A stretch of DNA of 64,000 nt, from the NCBI GenBank assembly GCA_022575985.1, contig JAKSXM010000007.1, positions 63,518,501 to 63,582,500 of the forward strand. Reading direction: 5' to 3'. Every line of letters begins with the position of its first letter. Positions within the stretch are counted from its first letter, which is position 1. Below are positions 11,577-23,735 of this stretch, piece by piece. Position numbers and translations under genes: made by a program. This stretch comes from Anagrus nilaparvatae. Taxonomy: Eukaryota; Arthropoda; Insecta; Hymenoptera; Mymaridae. The notes under the pieces are model-generated. The model saw only the letters and a list, made by a program, of their open reading frames with translations. It was not told where the DNA came from and did no database searches.

Positions 11577-12590
11577 AAAAAATAAAACTTTTTGATTTCG
11601 TTAAAAAGTGAAATATCTAAAAAATATGATTAAATTTTACCGTCGCAATTGGTGTTAATTGATTCGGCACTAATTTATACCTACTGAGTTAAATTTTTAT
11701 TCAAAATGGACGTATCCTCGAAAAGTTATATTTTAATTTTTTTTTTATATGCACTAAAATTAATATATATTTTATAGAAATCGTATTTAGAGTATTTATT
11801 TTTATTATTTGTTTTTGAACTAATTTTTACGTATTTACTTATATTTTTATTCAAAACGGACTTTTAAAAAATCTATACAGCTTTTTTGAGAAAAAAATTT
11901 TTATTTTGTTTTTTTTTAGTTTGTTTTTTTGCAATACGCAGGAAAAATATAAATCTGGCAAAAATACACGAAAAGTTAATTGATTTAGCTTAGATAGAAT
12001 AAACCCAGGATTGTTTGAGAAGTTTGTTAGCAGTAGAACATTATTTTTATTAAGGAACACCAGGTATGTACCACCGATAAGTTTTCTAGGAAAATGACAG
12101 AAAATACTTATTGTAAAAAAACAGTAGATCTTGCCCATTCGTAAAACAAATTACAACTAATTCGTTTGAATTTTTGAAAACTTTAGAAAAATGTTTTTTT
12201 TATATTGAACACCGGGAAAAGACTAGGGGGGCTGAGCCCCTCTCCTCTCAATTATACTAGTAATTACCTATATTATACGAATTTTTTTTAATTCTGAAAA
12301 GTCTTGGCTATTTGAAAGCAGTTTTTCAAAAAAAAAAAAAAGTATTACTCGACCAAGAAATTCGATTATATTTTAGTATTTTTTTATGTCAAATTTCGAA
12401 GAAATGCTATAACAAATACAAAGATTATTTTTTTTAAAAGGGTTTTGTGGAAAAAGCAATTAATTTTTCAATTTAAGAATTATTGGAAATAAAAAAAATT
12501 AAACCAAAAGAAAATTAATCAATTTTAAATTGAATCTTTGTAGGACTCATAAATAAGCTTTCCACACAAAACTTTTTTTTTCAACAAATT
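11577..12590. other. AT-rich spacer with a possible second Helitron 3' end
   Basis: No gene is supported. A hairpin GGGGCTGAGCCCC followed about 16 bases later by CTAGT lies at about 12228-12258 and resembles a Helitron 3' terminus, but no matching 5' end was recognised. The 95-codon ORF at 11851-12138 shows no known motif. Confidence 0.4.
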
Positions 12591-12594
12591 CAAA

Positions 12595-13000
12595 AAATTT
12601 AACAAGGGAAGTTCACTACTTTTGGAACACCAAATTACATCAAACAGTTATGGATGAGTCTATTAAGTTAAAAAAGCATGCCAAACCCCCTTTGTTCATG
12701 CCAATGGGTTTTTTGGGCCTAGTAAAGGAGGATTTAGTGTGATTTGCCGGAAATGACCAATTTTTAAATTGCTGCCAAAATTGTAATTTTTAACGATAAA
12801 AAATTTTGTAGGTCTCAAAAATTTTTTATAAGTTTCAAGTTTGCAAAAATTCTTTACACGTTTCTTTTTTTTAAATAGTTTCTAAGAAATCGCTTTTCAA
12901 AGATAATGATAAAAATTAACCTTTTTTTAAAAATCCTGAAATTACGAGTCTGACTTTATTATATCACCATTTCGTGATATTTTTTATTAACAGATACTTT
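12595..13000. mobile_element. Old partial copy of the long-hairpin family
   Basis: Shares with 33525-34320 and 39383-40788 the ordered blocks ACCAAATTACAT, TTGGGCCTAG, ATTTTTAAATTGCTGCCAAA, AATTGTAATTTTT and TAGGTCTCAAAAATTTTT. Only one arm plus the centre is recognisable. No ORF. Confidence 0.5.
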
Positions 13001-13339
13001 TTTTTTTATTCCAGTAGAAATTAATATATAATTTAGTAATAAATTAATTCATGGAAAATTCCCATTATCGCTATTCATTATTTTTTTAATTCCAGAAAAA
13101 AATTTTTTAAGGTTTTTCTTACTATTTTATTGCATCGTTATTATTTAGATATAAAAATCCAATATCGTCAATGATAGGTAGAGCGAAGCTGATCATGTTA
13201 GAAAAAGTTTCAGTAATTTTTTAATTTTGGGATTTTGAAAGTTTTGATTGGATTCAGTTCTATATTAACGTGAAAATAAGACGTAAAAATCTATTAATAA
13301 CAGTCTGAACTCAAATTTATTATTTTTTTTTTTTATTAA
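13001..13339. other. AT-rich spacer
   Basis: Nothing recognised. Confidence 0.4.
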
Positions 13340-13610
13340 GAAAAATGAAATACAGGTTTGGGAGCTAGCCCATATAACTAATCGTATCTCAAATTTACTC
13401 TGCTTTGTCTAAAAAGGAGAGACCGCTACCTTTGAGAAACCAAATTACAAGATGACTTTAATATGTTGAAGAAACACGCCCGATATTCTCTGTTTATTCC
13501 AACGGGACTTCAGGGCTTAGAAATACAGGGCACAACAATTTTAGTTATTTTGGTAATTTTCAATATAACGTTGTAACTTAGCAAATTAATTAAAATACTT
13601 CTGGTTGGTC
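13340..13610. mobile_element. One arm of a long-hairpin family element
   Basis: Contains GGAGAGACC, ACCAAATTACAAG, GACTTTAATATGTTGAA, then TTCCAACGGGACTTCAGGGC and TACTTCTGGTTGGTC, all in the order seen at 33525 onward and at 39600-39810. It is cut off where the degenerate G/C-tract copy begins, suggesting a nested insertion. Confidence 0.5.
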
Positions 13611-13755
13611 ATATTAATAACGTAGAGCATATTTATGGAGAGGGGTATCTTGGGAATCTCGAAATCGAGTTTATCTGATTTAAAGGGGAGTGTCAGACGG
13701 GACTTAAAATAATTCGATTTAGGTCGGACTTAGTAATTATTTTCTAATATGGTTG
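13611..13755 (-). mobile_element. Degenerate G/C-tract element fragment
   Basis: AACGTAGAGCATATTTATGG followed by AGAGGGGTATCTTGGGAATC is a diverged form of the terminus of copy C. It is followed by single GACTTAAAATAATT and GGACTTAGTAATTA units. The far end is not recognisable. Confidence 0.45.
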
Positions 13756-14359
13756 AAATTATTTTGTAATATATAAAATAAACTAGTGAATAGGCGAGGC
13801 GACGATTTAATGCTTAGTATTTTACCAAAGCAAAAAAATAACTTTTGTAAATATTAATTGACCGGAAGTTTTTGGCAAACTTTTTCACCTTAAAAGATGA
13901 TCGAGGGCCAGAAAGTACACTATGAAAAATATGAGTATTGCCAAGAGTTGGCGCAAACTAAGCGCGAAGGTAAATACGGCGAAGCGAATATTCACTTGAA
14001 TCAACTTAAATAGTGACTTGACGGGAGATCACGTGATTCAATTGAAAGCAAGCTTCTTTCAGCAAACTATTAACTTGATACAAAAAATGTAATTATGCTA
14101 ATTTAAGCTAATTCGTATTTGTTATAAGCAAATAAAATACTGAAATAAATTCTATTGTATCTTGCAATAATCTTATTTATATTCCTAAAGGTTATCTTAT
14201 ACATAAAAAAAAATATATTACAGGCCCATCACAAAAAGAAACATAATGATTTCCCATATTGTTTACCATAAGGTTTATTATTGACCCAAAAAGATTTTAG
14301 TTATCTCCTGGAAAACCTTCGGGATGAAAATGAATCGTCCGAGGAAAAATTGATATATC
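13756..14359. other. Spacer without recognised features
   Basis: Slightly less AT-rich around 13860-14050, but no long open frame, splice pattern or repeat was recognised. Confidence 0.4.
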
Positions 14360-15095
14360 CTCGAAGTAAAATTTTTCATTCTTCACCTAAAACTATTTTC
14401 CTACTTTCCAAAATGGCGGACCAAAAACCAGCAAGAAAGGAACTTTCTACGTAACCTGGGGTTTTTTGCGGTTGAGAAAAACGATTTTTTTAATGAAAAT
14501 TTTTCACCTGAACGTATTTTCCGATTTTTCAAGATGGCAGACCAACAACATAAAGAAGGGAAATTTCTACATAAACTTGGCGTATTCGCGGTTGGGAAAA
14601 ACGATTTTTTTAATGAAAATTTTTCATTTTTTACCCGAAAGTATTTTCCGAATTTCCAAGACGGCGCCCGCCAAAATCATCAAGAAAGGAAATTAATAAA
14701 TACACAAAATTTTGATTAATTTTTATTAGATATTTTTTTGTTTTATTTTGGAAAATTGGAAAATACTTTCGGGTGAAAAATGAAAAATTTTCATTAAAAA
14801 AATCGTTTTTCTTAACCGCGAAAACCCCCAGGTAATGTAGAAAGTTCCATTCTTTATGTATGTTGGTCCACCGTCTTGGAAAATCGGAAAATACTTTCGG
14901 GTGAAAAATTTTCATTAAAAAAATCGTTTTTCTTAACCGCGAAAACCCCCAGGTTACGTAAAAAGTTCTTTTCTTGCTGTTTTTTGGTCCGCCATCTTGG
15001 AAAATCGAAAAATACTTTCGGGTGAAAAATGAAAAATTTTCATTAAACAAATCGTTTTTCCCAACCGCGAAAATCCCAAGTTTATGTAGAAAGTT
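14360..15095. repeat. Mirrored tandem array of about 120-bp units
   Basis: Units marked by GCGGTTGAGAAAAACG (14468, 14590) run in one direction. Units marked by its reverse complement, CGTTTTTCTTAACCGCG (about 14803, 14923, 15052), run in the other, with the mirror point near 14720. Each unit also contains GAAAATTTTTCA, TTTTCCGA and AAGATGGCGGACCAA. Spacing is about 120-129 bp. The array could fold into a large hairpin. Several overlapping ORFs here on both strands (such as 14466-14696 and 14631-15050) are translations of the repeat and not genes. Confidence 0.85.
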
Positions 15096-15639
15096 TATCT
15101 ATTCCCAAGTTTACGTACTAGCCTTGTCCCTTGACAAGACCCTTGGCCATAAAAAAGAATGTCCCAAATCGTAGTTTACCATCGTAAATCATAATTCACG
15201 TGCGACTTAGGTCATTCTTTAATTTCCTGGATACGATTACGCATTTCATGGGTATTCAGGTGCTATAACAGTAAAAAAAAATTCATAAATTTTAAATATT
15301 TTTCGGACTTAAAAATAGGGGTGTGCGGGAATTGGAATATCCTTAATCTCGACTTTGGGTATGTTAGGTATATAAGCATGCAGATATTTATATTAGTTTG
15401 TGTAAGCAATACTTAAAACATACAATATATTTAGAAGGTGACAAGCCAATTGCTTGTTAGAATGAAACATTTTACTGTCTAGATAAATTCTTATAAAAAT
15501 TGATCTGAAACCTTAGTTGGTATCTGGGGTTCAGTGGGCTTCATTTGTTTAGAAAACTATATTTGTATTATTATATAATTAAAAAAATTAAATCTCAAAG
15601 TGATTAGTACGTGAGATATTTAAGTACATTAATACGATA
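15096..15639. other. Spacer, nothing recognised
   Basis: No gene or repeat supported. Confidence 0.4.
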
Positions 15640-15890
15640 AGTTGTTAGTTACTGCTTGTCACCAGATTTGGTCTGCTATATAGGTTTTGTGCATCACTGA
15701 TCACAAATTTTGGGGTTCTATCTACAAAAAATTTGCAATTCACCTTAAAATTTGCAAGAACTACCTCTAAACGGAGTATTTTTTGTGCACGCAAACTTGT
15801 AGTGTCCATTTCAGGGGTAATTTTTGCAAATTTAAGGGTGAAGCGCCAATTTTTCACACACGGGACCCTAAAATACGTGACTAAATTATT
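15640..15890. repeat. Short imperfect inverted repeat (MITE-like)
   Basis: TTCACCTTAAAATTTGCAAG near 15740 is mirrored by TTTGCAAATTTAAGGGTGAA near 15822, around a centre at about 15785. Outer segments TTGGGGTTCT and GGGACCCTAAAATACG suggest the pairing continues. The two ORFs on opposite strands here are consequences of the symmetry. Confidence 0.45.
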
Positions 15891-17585
15891 AATTATTTCA
15901 TTAATTATGTTAATTTTTATTTTAATTAAATCCCTAGAGCAACCTCATATATTTTTAATACATTAATTAAGGATTGAAAAAATGTAAACAAAAGGAAATA
16001 AAAGCATTTATTTATCTCTAATTAAAAATAAAATAAAATGATTGAAAAAAAAAATTAGTAATCAATTTATTGTTTGATTTATTTAAAAAAAAATAAACAA
16101 TAAATTAGAAACAATGAAACTATTATTATTAAAAAATGTAAACAATTTTTATTTAATGAAAAATTCGATCGATTCAACGAATTTCATTCGAGCAACTTTT
16201 TTTTATTTTCAATATATTTATTATTTATTTTTTTATTGCATTTAATTTTTTTGAAGTTAAATATTATCAGTATTTTTTCTATGTTCGATTCAACTTCAAA
16301 ATTTTATTTGAACTGACTCATGCAGGAATACATGGTAGTCTAAAAAGTTATTTTTATATATGGCTAAAACAAGAAAGGAAATCTTTCAAACCAATTTGTT
16401 ATAAATAAATTTTTGGTAATAAATGAAAACAAGTTTTAAAAAGGTCAAAAAGTATTAGAAATTAGATTATTTTATTTATTTATCACAAACATTTTTGGAA
16501 ATTACATGACTCAGGGCAAAATCAAATTCTTTTTTGTTTCAACCTGTCCCAAATTTTATTGTGAAATTTTGAATTGAATTTTCAAGCAGTATTAAATTTT
16601 AAGATCCTCTTCTGATTTTTATCAGATGAGTTAAAATACATAATATTTCTCAAAAAAAATTGTTAATTTTAAACAAATTTTAACAATCATTGCTAGAATC
16701 CAACCGTGTAGGTATTTTAAAATGATTTTTAGAATTGTAAATCAATAACTAAACTGGGAAATCAAGTAATTAGAGAAAAAAAAGTTTGGATAAGATGAGC
16801 CTATTGAATTTGACTTTCAATCCAGGGCTAATTTAGTGTATGTGCCAAGTATTAGTTGTTCCATTACTTTGAGACCAAAAATAAATTAATAAAAAAAAAT
16901 AATAATAATTCAAAAAAATATACATATTTTGCTCGAATGATATTAACCAAATCAGTTTTAATGTGAAAAACTATTTTTTGAATTTTTGTATTCCAAGAAA
17001 TGCATTTTTCATCAATTTCATAATGCATTACAATCGATAAAATTTTTTTACTTTTAAAATAAAAGTATAGACGAAAAAAATACTACTGATATTTTTTATA
17101 AATTATTATTTATGAAATTCGAAATACGATAGATAAAAGTGGGTCGGTTACTCTATCAATCAACAACAGAAATCTTGTATTATATATTGTATTGTCATTC
17201 GCAATGAATAACGTTGGTTGTTAAGTGCAACTAACATGCTCTGGGCGGTTCTAAAGATATACTATATATAAAGTGATTGTATTCGGCATTTAGGAAGATT
17301 TTCTTTTACTTAGATTTTCAAAAGTCTATTCAATTTGTCAATAACTCTCAATATTCAATATGTATTCTATAATTAACAGAATTTATTTTAAATTTTAGTT
17401 AGATAGAGTTTAAAATATTTAATTCAATAAAATTGACAAGAATTTTTGAAAAATATAAAATAGTTTATTAAGAATATGATACGATAACCTAAGATAAGAT
17501 AGTTAAAAGTAACCTGAGGATATTTGCCCAATCATTCAGAAAGGCCTGTTTTGTGATTAGCTATACTTCAAAATGATTATTTTAA
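15891..17585. other. AT-rich stretch without recognised features
   Basis: No open frame with recognisable content and no clear repeat structure was seen. Confidence 0.5.
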
Positions 17586-17587
17586 AT

Positions 17588-18267
17588 CAGTGGCAGATTT
17601 TTCTAACAAGGGGAGTATAGGAGTTTGATTTGTCAGATCCTGACCCCAATTACCGATACCAGAGGGTTTTTCTATGTTGAAAAAAAACTCCCTATCTATA
17701 GTTCAATCCCATAAGCTTTTTGGGCCTAGAACACTGAGCTTTAATGCTAATAAATACGGTTTTTAGGCATTTTTCGAGTATTTTTCCGTACTTGTACTTT
17801 AATCAAAAAACTTTTCGCTGGTTTTATTTTTTTTTAATATAATTGTCACCTTTCAAATGGCGTAAACCGAAATTTTTTGTAATTGCTACTTTTTTCATAA
17901 TACTCAATAAATCAAATACTATTTTTGGCCAAAAATAGAAATTTTGCTTATCGGTTGTCACAGTGAGAAAATTAGTAATAAAATAATTTAATTTATGGCA
18001 TCTAAAAGGAGATATATATACGAAAAATATTTAGATCAACCAGAATTTTTTGGTTGACTTGTAAGGTGGCAGCCTTATACGGAAAAATATCTAAAAACCC
18101 CTTTTATTAAAATTGAAATTTGCTGTCCTAGGCCCAGGTGGCCTACGAGATCAAACTGGTTGTATCGTGAGTTTTTTTTCAACATAAGAAAACGCTCTGT
18201 CAATTGGGGTCAAGATTTTGTCAGATCTAACTCGTACACCCTCTTTGTAAGTAAATCTGTTCCTGAA
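17588..18267. mobile_element. Long-hairpin element, diverged
   Basis: The left arm (AACAAGGGGAGTATAGGAGT, TGACCCCAATTACCGA, TATGTTGAAAAAAAACTCCC, TTGGGCCTAGA) is mirrored on the right (TAGGCCCAGGTGGCC, GAGTTTTTTTTCAACATAAG, CAATTGGGGTCAAGATTTTG, ACCCTCTTTGTAAG). The fold axis is near 17930. It is about 680 bp with no ORF and belongs to the family seen best at 39383-40788. Confidence 0.7.
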
Positions 18268-19523
18268 ACTTATACACTATTGATTTTTAAAATACGTCGA
18301 TCAGTTATCAATGCGTTACTCTGAATTTACACACCTTCATATAAATAAGAAATATAAATAAGAAAAAGCTGGGTAGAAGCAACGTATTGGTTTAGATATA
18401 AACTTTCTTTTAGTGTCATAAAATATTGCTTTTAAAAAATTCTAACCAAACGTAAAAAATATTAATAGAGATATAAAATTTCATCACCTGAGTAAAATAT
18501 TAATTTTTAACATAAAAATGTAAAGTTTATATATATAATCTAGTGTTCCTTGAAATCTATAAATTTTTTTTTGCAATTTAATTTTTAACAAGAAATCAAA
18601 TTCTATAAAATAATAAAATTTATAAATAACTTTAAGAAACTGAAAATCATATCTTAAAAAGGGTTAATCCAAAACATAATTTTAGAAAGTTTCAAATCTC
18701 TATAAAGTTTATATACAAATAATTTATATAAAAGGTGTATATTTGCATTTATATTTATTTTAACCTTTTCTTAACGAAGCAAACTGAATTTTAATATTTT
18801 ATTTATTTTTTAAAGTAAATGTGTATGAGTATAATATATTTTTTATAAAATATAAAAATTAAAGAGAATCTTTTTGTTATACTTTTTTTACCAACTGATT
18901 TTAAATAATGTAAATCATTATTTTACTAAACTTTAATATATAGTATTTTATCACTGTTAAGAAGTAATAGAGAGAATATTTACATATTATTGTGTTATAA
19001 AATTATAATTTATACTTTAATAATTTTGTATATTTTATCATATTATTTGCATTAATTTTATGAAATTTTAAATTTAGTTTATTAAACAATTAAAGTAGTA
19101 TTTAAATTTATTTAAAGTATCAGTTATAGTTTAAAATATTAATTTATTGAAATATTTATTTATTTTTTAATCTAAAATATACCTATTTTTAAGGTTCATT
19201 CGGAAATCAGATATAAAAATATAAAAAACAATTTTTTCAATCCATTTTTCTTCTTATAGCAAAGTTTTTTCGATAAACGTACTCGTAAAAAAATGCCAAG
19301 TAGTTCCAATTTATACCTGGATATCTAACTGATGAAACTTATAGTATAAGAGCCCATATTATAAGGTTAGGTGAACTTTTGAGTTACCAAACATAACTGT
19401 ATAGAGACAATATTTAATGTAAGAATACCCACTGAGTCTTATTTCAAAAGCTTTGTTGAACCGAGACTACCTAGGCTGGTAACCTAAGTTATCACCCAGG
19501 TGAAAATTTTCTTACCGACCATA
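18268..19523. other. AT-rich stretch, nothing recognised
   Basis: No gene or clear repeat was seen. Confidence 0.5.
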
Positions 19524-19765
19524 CACTGAAACCTCGTTTATCCGTATTAAGTTAGAAACTTAGTTAGGATGATTAAAAGCTTTTTGAGATAGCACTTAAG
19601 GCATAAAGTCAATTAAAAAACGAACTAAGACACAATAAATTAATTTTTGCGTAACTATTAGAATAATTTTTGATAAAAATTAAAAATATATCATTTTTTG
19701 AAAAACGTTTGTCCGGTTGATATAGAATGCGTATAATTGAGGTCCGTATTATCGAGGTTCTAGTG
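19524..19765. mobile_element. pogo/Tigger-like MITE, 242 bp
   Basis: The left end CACTGAAACCTCGTTTATCC and the right end GGTCCGTATTATCGAGGTTC plus TAGTG form a terminal inverted repeat. Each is directly flanked by TA, the target duplicated by Tc1/mariner/pogo transposons. The CANTnnAACCTCG-type terminus resembles that of pogo/Tigger elements. There is no coding capacity. Confidence 0.7.
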
Positions 19766-21192
19766 TAATTCTAAATCAGGTTGTAAAAAAACCTGAACTG
19801 ACCTGAAAGAGGGGTAGTTAAAAATTTTTGGCACCTAGTTGAAAAATTTTTCACCGCATACAAATTAGGAAAATGAATGTCAAATATAGCCGATATGCAA
19901 AATCCTACTCCTGGGGCCGAATTTACATTATATTTTTTATGTGTATTTTTAAGATATAAAATATAAATTGTGAATTAGGCTCCTGAAAAATTGAACCAAA
20001 AAAAGATACGACTCTTTAACTAAAATTTGGAAAATAACACCCTCGTTACACAAATGTCGTAGGTAAAACCATTAATTGCGCACTGGCCAATAGCATGCAA
20101 AACTATCATTTTATCTCTTGGTTAACAAATAACTATTTATGTAAACTATTTATGTAATCAACTATTTATGTAAATTATTTGTATGTGCGAAAATTTTGAA
20201 TATTATATTTTATGGAAGAATCATTTTTTATTCATACAATCATGAATTGACAGAAATAAAAATACAAAATATAAGAAAAAAAAAATAAGATTTTCGAGGT
20301 AAAAATTATAGAAATGTATATTGATTGATTTTCAAATGTAAATATAATAAAAATATATGATTAAGTTTTGATTTAAAGTTTGAAATTTGATTTAATATTA
20401 TAAATATTGATACTCAAACTTTATAATAAATTAACACTCATAAAGTTTATTCACGCAATATAAGTACTTTATATAGAGATCGGATGAAAACTTATAAATT
20501 TAAGTTATACGTGTTCCTAAAATATATGTATGTAAGGTTATACTATCTTAAATTTTCCAGAAGAATTTTAGAAACTTTTGTAGAACCACAATAGAAATTA
20601 AATATGAACGCAGGCAAACCATCAAAAACCTGGGTAAATATAATTTTACGGAGATGTAAACATGTAAGTATTTTGTTTATGATAAATCAAATGTTATATA
20701 TATATTTAAAATTTTCTTGGTAATATATTTCAAAAAACATAAAATAAGTTAATCATATATTTTTTTTATTTCTGCTTATAATATGCCAGATTGTATTCTA
20801 AATCACCTCTTATTAGGGTTTGCTAACATTGAGCGTTGTTTTGAAAAAGAAATTGCGTTTGTTTCTAAGACAGGGTTCTGAAGCTCCTCGCTCAGTTTTA
20901 TCGATAATAAATACTTGATTTATCAATAATAGTAGTGCTACTGACAGTGATTGCTTGCAAAACGATTTTTCGAGGAATACAAAAAATAATATCATAGAAG
21001 ATGCACTAAAAATCTGTAAAAATGTAGTACCTCTGTTTCCATGAAATTTCTCCATCTTCCATAAGAATAATATGGTATTGGGCATTAATTAGTTGGGGGG
21101 GGGAGGTTTGTCATTAATTGATACAGTCACCCTAGTTTATTTAATTAGTAAATCAGGTATCAATGATTAATCGAAAATGAAGCTCTAAAATA
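19766..21192. other. AT-rich stretch, nothing firmly recognised
   Basis: A triplicated AACTATTTATGTAA motif lies near 20130-20175. The 90-codon ORF at 20813-21085 has no recognisable domain, and no splice context was identified. Confidence 0.4.
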
Positions 21193-21311
21193 TAGAGTTC
21201 CGCGATATTTCGATATAATATCGATATCCTATCGATATCGTCTCGATTTTCAAGACAATACCAAGACAATACTGATGTCCTATTTTCGATGCGATATCGA
21301 TACCAAAGAGG

Positions 21312-21683
21312 GATGACCTTAGTTTTAAGCACAAAATTTTTTAAACACAACGAAATTGAACACCAAAATTAGAACACATTTTTTTAAGCACACTTTTTAT
21401 TGAATACAAAAAATTAAGCACAAAAAAAATTGTACGCAGTATTTTCAACACATGCAATTTAACACATAAATTTAGCAAAATAATTTTCAGGCACAAAATT
21501 TATTGATAAAATTTCTTTTTTCTGAATTTATGTGTTTAATTCCATGTGTTCAAAACACTGTGTAAAATTTTTTTTGTGCTTAATTTTTTGTGTTCAATAA
21601 TACATGTGCTTAAAAAAATGTGTTCTAATTTAGGTGTTGAACTTCGTTGTGCTCAAACAAAATTGTGCTTAAAACTAAGGTTA
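21312..21683. mobile_element. Nested 372-bp hairpin element with 10-bp target duplication
   Basis: The whole segment is close to self-complementary: ACCTTAGTTTTAAGCACAA at the left is mirrored by TTGTGCTTAAAACTAAGGT at the right, and the interior repeats AACACA/AAGCAC motifs on the left and TGTGTT/GTGCTT on the right. It is flanked by the direct repeat ACCAAAGAGG at 21302-21311 and 21684-21693. A 9-10-bp duplication suggests MULE-type integration. It sits inside the hAT-like element, so it is the younger insertion. Confidence 0.8.
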
Positions 21684-21775
21684 ACCAAAGAGGTCGATAT
21701 ATTGGTAGTATTGGTAGTATTGGTTTAAAAAAGAATAATTTTTTAAATGTATTTATTTAGAAAATATAATTAAAT

Positions 21776-22054
21776 TTAATTAAGTTCCAATGTATTGGAA
21801 TTCTGTTTTGTTACATGTTTTTTCGCAGTTATATGACCAAATAAAAGTTTATATTCTTGGGGATGGTAAATATTCAGATGCTTCCTTAGACCAGATGTGT
21901 TTCCATTTTTCATTTTTACATTTTTTTCTACTTTTTTATCACGACATAAATTACAAATTTCGATTTTTTCACCAGTTTCATCTTTTGAATACAAAAAATA
22001 CGTTTTGTAAGCAATTTTATTACCTCCTGTATTAATTTTAGCCATTGAGCCCAA
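21776..22054 (-). CDS. BED-type zinc-finger fragment of a hAT transposase
   Basis: A 92-residue ORF with Cys34-x2-Cys37 followed by GNTSGLRKHLNIYHP, giving His59 and His64. The CxxC...HxxxxH spacing with NTS-LxKH is the BED finger, a DNA-binding module common at the N-terminus of hAT transposases. A full hAT transposase is several hundred residues, with a DDE core and a C-terminal dimerisation region, and neither follows here. The ORF begins near the right inverted repeat of the surrounding hAT-like element and ends before the nested hairpin. It is probably a non-functional remnant, although the finger residues are intact. Confidence 0.7.
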   Translation of the reverse strand: MGSMAKINTGGNKIAYKTYFLYSKDETGEKIEICNLCRDKKVEKNVKMKNGNTSGLRKHLNIYHPQEYKLLFGHITAKKHVTKQNSNTLELN

Positions 22055-22428
22055 AAAATTTTGATAAAAGAAAAAATAAATAATTTGAAGTTACAAAAAA
22101 TTTTGATAAAAAAAAACTAACACATTGAGGTTACAATAAATTTATATAAAAGAAAAATAAATACATTGAGCTTACGGATTTATTAATAAAAAATAAAAAA
22201 AAAAGAATATCAGCATTTAAAAATTTAAAAAACATATTTAAATAATACATTATAGCATTTAAAAATTTTAAATTTCAAAATTCGATATTTCGATATTTAC
22301 CAATACCGATACAATATTAAGCTTTGCAATACCAAGATCAATATGGCCCAGACCAATAATTTCAATACCAATATCGACATTACTCAAAATATCGTATTGT
22401 CTTGGTATCGCGGAACTCTACTAAAATA

Positions 22429-23444
22429 TGGTTTACAAAGCATACGAAACATAGCTCTGTAAACGTGTGTAATGTTTAGGAATATTGATTAAGCAAGACG
22501 TCTGATCTGAGCATGGGTTTCCTGCAGATTTACAACGGGAAAGGACTTGCTTGGTTATTAGTTGATAGTGCCCTTGTGAACTCAAAATCCATTTGAGATA
22601 TCCTGGATAGGTAAAACAAAAATATTTTACAATTTTGGAAAATTTTTATAAGGTATATACAAAGATTTTTAAAATTTTGTTACACAGAACATTAGTTAGT
22701 TATTGTTTTATTTTCTTTATTCAAATCATGGGTTTGCATAAAATTATTATTTAAAAGTAATATAATGAATAAATGATATTTTAATTATAAATTCAAAAAT
22801 TATATTATAATTTGCCTTTGTATACCATTTTCAGTTATCATTAATTAAGTTTATTATGCTAAAAAGTTATATATATATATAAATTAATTTTAATTTGATA
22901 TGACTAATTCCGACAAATAGTTGTTGAAATCAAAATTCAAATTTGTCATCTAAAACTAAACTTATTATAAAGGATTTCATTTGAATACGATAAAGTTCCT
23001 AAGCAAATATAATATATACTATCTTAAGGTCCAATCCATCGGTATGTTTCATTTAGTAAAACCAATTATAAGTGTCTCAAAAGTTATAGAACTACTCTCT
23101 ATATTACACTTAACTTTTCGTTATTACATAAAGAAAATTATAGTCAAAGAGGGAAAGTTATAAAGATGTAAGAAGAAAGGAAAACAAGATGGAAATATAG
23201 AAATTATGCATTTATTATATATTCATCTTTGTCTTTTGAGATCGTATAGATTGTAGAAATAAGAGGAATTCAATGTTATTTATATCTTTAGCATAAGAAA
23301 GGGACGTAAAGGTCAAACAATAATTTTAACACTTTAATTACAATTGTAATTCGTATCTACTATTCAATATACTTCAACAAATATACCTTATAAATAGCTT
23401 TATTTCTACTGTTTGGCAGCGATGTTTATCGACAACAAATAAAT
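22429..23444. other. AT-rich spacer
   Basis: No gene is supported. The 60-codon ORF at 22981-23163 shows no known motif. Confidence 0.4.
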
Positions 23445-23735
23445 ATACCACATCATTTTTGAATACCATATTTAAAATGCACAAAATTCAACATGCAATA
23501 TTTTTTAACACTATTTTTTGTTCATCATTTAAATCCAACATAAAATTTTTTGACACGTTCATTAGGCACAAAAAATTAAATTATTTATATGCAACTCATC
23601 AGTTTTTTGTGCCGAATAGAACCATATTAGAAAATTTTATGTTGAATTTAAATGCTGTAAAAAATATTGCTGAGTTTCGGGTGTTTTAAACTCGGTGTTC
23701 AAAAGTAATGCGTTCAATTTTTTTGGTGTCGAAAA
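23445..23735. repeat. Imperfect hairpin element related to the nested 21.3-kb one
   Basis: The left arm contains AAATCCAACATAAAATTTT and GGCACAAAAAATT. The right arm contains TTTTTTGTGCC and AAAATTTTATGTTGAATTT, mirrored about 23590. AACAC/GTGTTCAAAA motifs resemble the hairpin at 21312-21683. The 76-codon ORF across it is not believed. Confidence 0.5.

Larger units (their letters stand above)
21193..22420 (-). mobile_element. hAT-like element with 8-bp target duplication
   Basis: Terminal inverted repeats begin TAGAGTTCCGCGATA and end TATCGCGGAACTCTA. The element is flanked by perfect 8-bp direct repeats CTAAAATA at 21185-21192 and 22421-22428, the length typical of hAT transposons. The subterminal regions are rich in GATATCGATA-like and CAATACC motifs on both sides. 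It encodes only a BED zinc-finger segment, so it is non-autonomous. A hairpin element has inserted at 21312. Confidence 0.85.

Noticed and set aside
11851..12138. 95-codon minus-strand ORF with hydrophobic N-terminus
   Set aside because: Low-complexity Lys/Phe/Asn-rich tail, no domain and no splice partners; it fits chance in AT-rich DNA.
14466..15174. Several ORFs (up to 139 codons) on both strands with FLMKIFH / NENFSFFTRKYF repeats
   Set aside because: They read through the mirrored 120-bp array; similar peptides on both strands reflect palindromic DNA.
21790..22035. 81-codon plus-strand ORF
   Set aside because: It is the antisense shadow of the BED zinc-finger ORF.
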